This document shows, in pieces, positions 15,294 to 19,423 of a stretch of 19,423 bases of DNA. The position numbers and the translations under genes are program-made. Under the pieces are notes generated by a model that worked only from the letters and a program-made list of their open reading frames with translations, had not been told where the DNA came from and ran no database searches. Origin of the DNA: UMGS1052 sp045580005. Its GTDB lineage: Bacteria; Bacillota; Clostridia; Oscillospirales; CAG-382. Position 1 is the first letter of the stretch. Each line of letters begins with the position of its first letter. The DNA lies in NCBI GenBank assembly GCA_045580005.1, contig JAZNMZ010000082.1, forward strand, positions 1-19,423. The letters are read 5' to 3'.

Positions 15294-15329
15294 TTCTCGA
15301 GCGCGCGAGAAAACGAGCGGAATTTCCGC
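15294..15329 (-). promoter_or_regulatory. Structured 5' leader of the sigma-factor gene (two hairpins)
   Basis: Two small inverted repeats lie between the promoter and the start codon: GCGGAA/TTCCGC (15317-15329) and TTCTCG/CGAGAA with a 6-base GC-rich centre (15294-15311). The leader is unusually GC-rich compared with its flanks. It may affect translation or mRNA stability; this is inference from symmetry only. Confidence 0.4.
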
Positions 15330-15339
15330 CCACAAAAAT

Positions 15340-15368
15340 ATTATATCAGCGAATTTTATAAAAGTCAA
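15340..15368 (-). promoter_or_regulatory. Near-consensus sigma-A promoter of the sigma-factor gene
   Basis: On the minus strand, TTGACT (15363-15368) and TATAAT (15340-15345) are separated by 17 bases, with an extended TG. This is the best promoter match in the window. Transcription would start near 15332, about 70 bases upstream of the ATG. Confidence 0.88.
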
Positions 15369-15493
15369 GGTTTTTTTCAAAAAAAATTAAATTATTCTTT
15401 AAAATTTACGCCAAAATCCGTACAAATTATTGATATTTGGCAAAAAATAAGTCGAAAAAATGTAGAAAATGACGAAAAATTTTTTAGTAAAAA

Positions 15494-15520
15494 GGTTAAA
15501 ATGTAATAAAAAAATTAACC
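15494..15520. repeat. Inverted repeat GGTTAA-N15-TTAACC upstream of the mgtE promoter
   Basis: Perfect 6-bp arms at 15494-15499 and 15515-15520 end 9 bases before the candidate -35 box of mgtE. It is a possible regulator site, but in such AT-rich sequence a chance match is a real alternative. Confidence 0.3.
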
Positions 15521-15528
15521 ATATTATA

Positions 15529-15557
15529 TTGCAACTTGTGAAAAATTGTGTTAAAAT
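15529..15557 (+). promoter_or_regulatory. Candidate promoter of mgtE
   Basis: TTGCAA (15529-15534), a 17-base spacer and TAAAAT (15552-15557), with TG one base before the -10. It would give a leader of about 80 bases, too short for an M-box riboswitch. The AT-rich context lowers confidence. Confidence 0.5.
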
Positions 15558-15643
15558 TATATATGCTAAAAAATTTGATAAAAGAGGTGAGAGGTTATTT
15601 TAGTACACACGAGTAAAAAATATCACAAAAGGAGTTAGTATTT

Positions 15644-17029
15644 ATGGAAGAAATCACAAAGGTAATTGAAGAGCTCATCGGGCTTTTGGAACAAAGGAGC
15701 TATGCTCGCATAAAAGAACTTATAAACAATTTGTTGCCTCCCGACCTGGCGCATTTGTTCGAGGAGCTTGATAAAAAGGATATGCTTGTTGTATTCAGAC
15801 TGCTGTCAAAGGAGCTGTCTGCAGAAACCTTTTCATATCTTGAAACAGATAAACAGCGTGAGCTTATTGACGCGATAAGCGACGCGGAACTCAGAGCTGT
15901 GTTTGACAGACTCTTTCTTGACGATACAGTTGACATCATCGAGGAGATGCCTGCAAATGTAGTTGCAAGAATTTTAAAGAACACAGATTCGGGAACGCGT
16001 GCTCAGATTAATGAAATACTGAAATACCCCGACGACAGTGCCGGCAGTATGATGACAATAGAGTATGTAAACTTCTATGAAACAATGACTGTGGCTGAGG
16101 CAATTTCAAAGCTGCGAAAAGAGGGTATGCGTAAGGAAACGGTCTATACCTGCTATGTTACGCAGAACCGTAAGCTCACAGGTCTTGTCGAGGTGAGCGA
16201 TCTTTTGGCATCGGACGACGACTGCAAAATCTCTGACATAATGGAAACAAATGTTATTTCTGTTTCCACCCACGAGGACAAAGAAATTGTGGCGCGTGCA
16301 TTCGAAAAATACGGCTTTATCGCACTGCCTGTTGTAGATAACGAAAACCGCCTTGTGGGTATCGTTACTGTCGATGACGCTATCGATGTTATCCAGGAGG
16401 AAAACACAGAGGACTTCTCGAACATGGCTGCTATGGCGCCTATTGAGGAGAGTTACTTTAAAACCACGGTTTTCTCCCACGCAAGAAGCCGCATACTCTG
16501 GCTTATGGTGCTTATGATTTCGGCAACCGTGTCGGGAAGTATACTCACTTCGTATGAGGCTGCCGTCAGTGCTTTTCCGATACTTGTAAGCTGTATTCCT
16601 ATGCTTATGGGTACAGGCGGCAACAGTGGTTCGCAGTCTGCGACAATGATTATTCGCGGTCTTGCGCTTGACGAGATAAGGTTTTCTGATTTTCTCAAGG
16701 TTGTGTTCAAGGAGTTCCGCATTTCAATAATCGTAAGTGCGGTGCTAGCTGTGGTAAATTTTGGACGCATCATTCTCATGTACTATATGGGTGCACTTGG
16801 TGATACAGGCGGAGCTTCTGTATTTGCTATTGCGACAATCGTATCACTTTCGCTTTTGCTTGTTGTAATTATTGCAAAGCTTATCGGTTGCTCACTGCCT
16901 CTTCTTGCACACAAGATAGGTCTTGACCCGGCGCTTATGGCGGCGCCGATTATTTCGACAATTGTTGACGCTTGTGCAATGCTTGTATATTTTAGTATAG
17001 CGTCAAGCTGGCTGAATATTACATTATAA
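15644..17029 (+). CDS. mgtE: Magnesium transporter MgtE
   Basis: This 461-residue dimeric Mg2+-gated channel lies in the cytoplasmic membrane. A cytosolic N domain of helical repeats (about 1-130) is followed by two CBS domains (about 138-195 and 200-255), a connecting plug helix and five membrane segments (about 283-303, 311-325, 358-384, 394-417 and 430-455). The signature GTGGNSGSQSATMIIRGLAL (323-342) is present. GLDPALMAAPIISTIVDA (426-443) carries D442, matching the pore aspartate of the family. The acidic residues of the N and CBS domains that sense Mg2+ are plentiful. The start is ATG at 15644, with AAAGGAG about 9 nt upstream. A strong terminator follows. The length is normal. Confidence 0.97.
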   Translation: MEEITKVIEELIGLLEQRSYARIKELINNLLPPDLAHLFEELDKKDMLVVFRLLSKELSAETFSYLETDKQRELIDAISDAELRAVFDRLFLDDTVDIIEEMPANVVARILKNTDSGTRAQINEILKYPDDSAGSMMTIEYVNFYETMTVAEAISKLRKEGMRKETVYTCYVTQNRKLTGLVEVSDLLASDDDCKISDIMETNVISVSTHEDKEIVARAFEKYGFIALPVVDNENRLVGIVTVDDAIDVIQEENTEDFSNMAAMAPIEESYFKTTVFSHARSRILWLMVLMISATVSGSILTSYEAAVSAFPILVSCIPMLMGTGGNSGSQSATMIIRGLALDEIRFSDFLKVVFKEFRISIIVSAVLAVVNFGRIILMYYMGALGDTGGASVFAIATIVSLSLLLVVIIAKLIGCSLPLLAHKIGLDPALMAAPIISTIVDACAMLVYFSIASSWLNITL

Positions 17030-17043
17030 TTAATATAGATAAA

Positions 17044-17083
17044 TTTCACCCCACAGCATAATATGTTATGGGGTGATTTTTTT
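17044..17083 (+). terminator. Intrinsic terminator after mgtE
   Basis: Stem TCACCCCA (17046-17053) with TGGGGTGA (17069-17076), a partly paired interior and a run of seven T (17077-17083). It lies 16 bases after the mgtE stop codon and only 16 bases before the yunB start, so yunB needs read-through or a promoter of its own. Confidence 0.85.
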
Positions 17084-17099
17084 GGATTATGAGGAAATA

Positions 17100-17795
17100 A
17101 TGAGGCAAAGAAACGCAAAAAAGACAAAAAAGAAGATTTTTATATTCTTTTTTGCTTTTGTATTTTTGCTGTTTTCTTTGTTTACTTACATAGAGCTTAA
17201 GCTCTCGCCTATGGTAAAGGTAATGGCTGTTCAGCGTGCAAGAGCGCTTGCCGAGTACACCGTGAGCGAGGCTATTAATGCTCAGCTTGACAAAGAGGGG
17301 ATGGACTACAGCGACCTTGTCACCATCGAAAAGGACGCCGACGGCAGGGTGAGTGCTCTCAAAACCAATATTGTCAAGATAAACAGGTTCAAGGCACGCC
17401 TTTCTGTGGATATTTTGGATAGGCTCTCGGACGGACAGGAAAATGTCGTTGCAATCCCTCTCGGAACTGTGATAAACGGCGACCTTTTTTCGGGATACGG
17501 ACCTGATATAAAAGTAAGACTCACGCCTGTCGGCTCTGTGACTATAAATATCGAAAACGCCTTTGCAACAGCAGGTATCAACCAGACGCGTCATCAGATA
17601 ATACTCAAGGTGAATGCGGCGGTGTCTGTTATAATGCCGTTTCGTAATGTGTCGGAGAACATCGAAAGCTCGGTGTGCATTGCCGAAACTGTGATTGTGG
17701 GAGCTGTTCCCGAGGCATTTACAAATGTGGGAGCGTCCGAGGATGAACGAAATCCCCATACAGACGACATTATGGACTACGGAGCACATAAATAA
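17100..17795 (+). CDS. yunB: Sporulation protein YunB
   Basis: This 231-residue protein has a basic N-terminus (MRQRNAKKTKKK), one membrane anchor (about 13-30) and an extracytoplasmic domain. Recognisable YunB segments are VQRARALAEYTVSEAIN, IPLGTVINGDLFSGYGPDIKVRLTPVGSV and INQTRHQIILKVNAAVSVIMP. In B. subtilis yunB is a SigE-dependent mother-cell gene needed for efficient spore formation; its biochemistry is unknown. I chose ATG at 17100, with GAGG 5 nt upstream. An in-frame GTG at 17073 lies inside the mgtE terminator stem and is unlikely to be used. No clear SigE-type promoter can be placed between the terminator and the start, so its regulation is unresolved. Confidence 0.88.
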   Translation: MRQRNAKKTKKKIFIFFFAFVFLLFSLFTYIELKLSPMVKVMAVQRARALAEYTVSEAINAQLDKEGMDYSDLVTIEKDADGRVSALKTNIVKINRFKARLSVDILDRLSDGQENVVAIPLGTVINGDLFSGYGPDIKVRLTPVGSVTINIENAFATAGINQTRHQIILKVNAAVSVIMPFRNVSENIESSVCIAETVIVGAVPEAFTNVGASEDERNPHTDDIMDYGAHK

Positions 17796-17828
17796 ACAAA
17801 TATCCACCCTTTTCGGTGGATATTTGTT
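17795..17828. terminator. Bidirectional intrinsic terminator between yunB and obgE
   Basis: A 14-bp perfect stem (17795-17808 with 17815-17828) with a 6-base loop overlaps the last base of the yunB stop codon. T-rich sequence follows on both strands. It serves the convergent genes yunB (+) and obgE (-). Confidence 0.9.
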
Positions 17829-17844
17829 CTTTTGAAGCTTATTC

Positions 17845-19128
17845 TTATTTGTAATACTCAAATTCCGCGCCATAAATGCTGACGATGTCGCCCTCATTTA
17901 TGCCGTGTGCCTCGAGTGCGTCGAAGATACCTGCCTTGCGCAGTACCTTTTCAAAATATGCAAACGACTCTCTGTCGTTGAAGTTTATAGAATTTACAAC
18001 ATTTATAATTCTCTCGGCCTCAACCTCGTATACGCCGTTTACATTGCGGATGACAATCTCGTCGCTTGGCAGAGCCTCGCTTACATCGTTGATGTTGATT
18101 TCGGAATCGAATATCTTAAGCGGCGGAAGCTCGCGCAGCTGTACCGCAATTTCCTCGGCAAGCTCTCTTACTCCCTCGCCTATGCCTGCACACATAAAGA
18201 AAATCTTGTGTCCGTGCTCCTTGGCATAGGCTGTAAGCCGCTCTTTTGTTTCGTCGTTCATCATATCAATCTTGTTTGCGGCAATGATACGGGGACGGGC
18301 TGCAAGCTCGCTGTTATACATCATAAGCTCGTTGTTTATTGTTTCAATATCATCTATCGGATCTCTGCCCTCCATACCCGACGCGTCAACTACATTTACA
18401 AGCAGACGGCATCTGTCTATATGACGCAGAAACTCGTGCCCGAGTCCGAGACCCTCATGAGCTCCCTCAATAAGACCGGGAATATCTGCAAGCACAAATC
18501 CGCCTGCCTTTGCATCAACAACACCCAAAATAGGCGAGAGTGTCGTGAAGTGATAATCGGCAATTTTGGGCTTTGCAGAGCTGAGCATAGAAAGTATTGT
18601 TGATTTTCCCGCACTCGGCATACCTACAAGACCTGCATCGGCAAGCATTTTGAGCTCAAGTGAGATTTCAATCTCCTTGCCCTTAATGCCGCTTTTTGCA
18701 AAATTGGGCGTCTGTCTTGTCGGGGTAGCAAAGTGTGTGTTACCAAAGCCACCCTTTCCGCCTTTTAAAAAGAGGAATTCTCCCTTTTCTACAACATCCT
18801 CATCCGACATATCCTTGATAATCTTTCCGCTCTCGGCGTCTTTGATAATAGTACCGGGAGGCAGGGGAATATAAAGATCGTCGGCGTCCTTGCCGTGGAA
18901 TTTGCGGCTGGCGCCGTCGCCGCCGTTGCCTGCGATAAACTTGCGGCGGTATTTAAAGTCAAGCAGGGTGTTCTTGCCCTCGTCGATGGTGAAAATGACA
19001 TCGCCGCCCCGTCCTCCGTCGCCACCGTCAGGTCCGCCGTGAGAAACATACTTCTCGCGCCTGAAGGAAACACAGCCGTTTCCGCCGTTGCCTGCTTTGA
19101 CAAGTATTTTTACTTTATCGAAAATCAT
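17845..19128 (-). CDS. obgE: GTPase Obg (CgtA)
   Basis: This 427-residue essential GTPase is involved in 50S ribosome assembly and stress/sporulation signalling. The glycine-rich Obg fold spans about 1-158, with KAGNGGNGCVSFRREKYV, GGPDGGDGGRGGDV and GGKGGFGN. The G domain has G1 GMPSAGKST (169-177), G3 DIPG (215-218) and G4 NKID (285-288). A C-terminal OCT domain follows (about 345-427), as in Gram-positive Obg. I chose ATG at 19128, with AAGGAG about 8 nt upstream; an in-frame upstream extension would cross the hairpin after rpmA. It follows rpmA in the usual rplU-rpmA-obg order. Confidence 0.97.
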   Translation of the reverse strand: MIFDKVKILVKAGNGGNGCVSFRREKYVSHGGPDGGDGGRGGDVIFTIDEGKNTLLDFKYRRKFIAGNGGDGASRKFHGKDADDLYIPLPPGTIIKDAESGKIIKDMSDEDVVEKGEFLFLKGGKGGFGNTHFATPTRQTPNFAKSGIKGKEIEISLELKMLADAGLVGMPSAGKSTILSMLSSAKPKIADYHFTTLSPILGVVDAKAGGFVLADIPGLIEGAHEGLGLGHEFLRHIDRCRLLVNVVDASGMEGRDPIDDIETINNELMMYNSELAARPRIIAANKIDMMNDETKERLTAYAKEHGHKIFFMCAGIGEGVRELAEEIAVQLRELPPLKIFDSEININDVSEALPSDEIVIRNVNGVYEVEAERIINVVNSINFNDRESFAYFEKVLRKAGIFDALEAHGINEGDIVSIYGAEFEYYK

Positions 19129-19163
19129 AATTTCACTCCTTTTTATAAGAAGTCGCAAATAGG

Positions 19164-19190
19164 AAAAATGGCTGTCCGTAGGGACAGCCA
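19164..19190 (-). terminator. Hairpin terminator/attenuator between rpmA and obgE
   Basis: The 9-bp stem TGGCTGTCC (19169-19177) with GGACAGCCA (19182-19190) has loop GTAG and is followed on the minus strand by TTTTTCC. The short T-run suggests partial termination. obgE has no obvious promoter of its own, so read-through would feed obgE. Confidence 0.65.
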
Positions 19191-19208
19191 AGTCTTCACA
19201 GTAAAAAG

Positions 19209-19423
19209 TTATGCTTCGTAAACGCTTACACGCTTTTTGCCGCCGGCAATGTGCTCAAACTTAACCTTGCCTGCGATGAGAGCATAGAGAGTATCGTCTG
19301 TACCGATACCAACATTGTTACCAGGATGAATCTTTGTGCCACGCTGTCTTACGAGGATGTTACCTGCAAGAACCGCCTGACCGTCAGCCTTTTTAACGCC
19401 GAGTCTTTTTGATTCTGAATCTC
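19209..19423 (-). CDS. rpmA: Ribosomal protein bL27 (5' end beyond the window)
   Basis: The last 71 codons of bL27, a small basic 50S protein near the peptidyl-transferase centre, are present. The segment DSESKRLGVKKADGQ is followed by VLAGNILVRQRGTKIHPGNNVG and IGTDDTLYALIAGKVKFE, all near-identical to the family. It ends KKRVSVYEA. The start and the N-terminal tail (which in Bacillota is proteolytically processed) are off the right edge. Its place directly upstream of obgE is the conserved arrangement. Confidence 0.97.
   Translation of the reverse strand, partial: DSESKRLGVKKADGQAVLAGNILVRQRGTKIHPGNNVGIGTDDTLYALIAGKVKFEHIAGGKKRVSVYEA

Larger units (their letters stand above)
15264..15643. 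other. 380-bp divergent intergenic region, very AT-rich on the mgtE side
   Basis: This gap separates the sigma-factor gene (minus) from mgtE (plus). It holds the sigma-gene leader hairpins and promoter (15294-15368). A very AT-rich stretch follows (about 15355-15600), with the GGTTAA inverted repeat and the mgtE promoter. No ORF with a plausible ribosome binding site, no tRNA, and no recognisable Mg2+ riboswitch (M-box or mgtA-type) was seen. Confidence 0.7.

Noticed and set aside
15380..15643. M-box or other Mg2+ riboswitch for mgtE
   Set aside because: The sequence is nearly all A/T with no conserved GC-containing stems, and the predicted leader is too short.
17073..17100. GTG at 17073 as the yunB start
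   Set aside because: It lies inside the mgtE terminator stem, has no ribosome binding site and would add nine residues atypical of the family. ATG at 17100 has GAGG at the right distance.
1..19423. CRISPR array, insertion sequence, prophage, toxin-antitoxin or defence system
   Set aside because: No direct-repeat array, transposase, integrase, attachment site or defence-type gene was seen. Gene content and order are those of a conserved chromosomal core.

Overview
The window looks like a chromosomal segment from a spore-forming, low-to-moderate GC Clostridia (Bacillota), most like an Oscillospiraceae/Ruminococcaceae-type gut anaerobe. This rests on the gene order ylmE-sepF-yggT-ylmH-divIVA-ileS-lspA-rluD on one strand, which is the classic Gram-positive division-cluster flank. 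It is supported by a YunB sporulation protein, a SigH-like sigma factor, a clostridial zinc-ribbon protein, GGAGG-type ribosome binding sites and sigma-A promoters of the TTGAAT/TTGACT-17-TATAAT kind. The genus assignment is inference.

Layout, minus strand, read from right to left. rpmA (bL27, cut by the right edge) ends in a terminator and is followed by the GTPase gene obgE. Further left (14691-15263) is a SigH-like sigma factor with a near-consensus promoter and a structured leader, then a small zinc-ribbon protein gene. A divergent GH116-like gene (11315-13324) sits directly upstream of queA. After a terminator come miaA, an HlyD-like adaptor gene, ylmE, sepF, yggT, ylmH and divIVA. A second terminator separates divIVA from ileS, lspA, rluD and the N-terminal transketolase subunit, which is cut at the left edge. 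Most gaps within the blocks are under 45 bp and several genes touch or overlap.

Plus strand. A cytidylate-kinase-like protein (13523-14143) is expressed divergently from the GH116-like gene. The Mg2+ channel gene mgtE (15644-17029) and the sporulation gene yunB (17100-17795) follow. Convergent ends carry strong bidirectional hairpin terminators at 14161-14188 and 17795-17828.

The genes fall into a few working groups: division and cell-pole machinery (SepF, DivIVA, YlmE, YggT, YlmH), translation and tRNA/rRNA modification (IleS, MiaA, QueA, RluD, bL27, Obg), envelope functions (LspA, HlyD-like), ion homeostasis (MgtE) and sporulation (SigH-like, YunB).

Most of the window is ordinary housekeeping sequence and I see no defence island, CRISPR array, prophage or insertion sequence. 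Two points stand out. The first 29 bases are not genomic: they match the reverse complement of an MGI/BGI DNBSEQ library adapter and cut the transketolase gene mid-motif. The GH116-like protein keeps the family's N-terminal landmarks but appears to lack the catalytic glutamate and the TYD-type acid/base motif.
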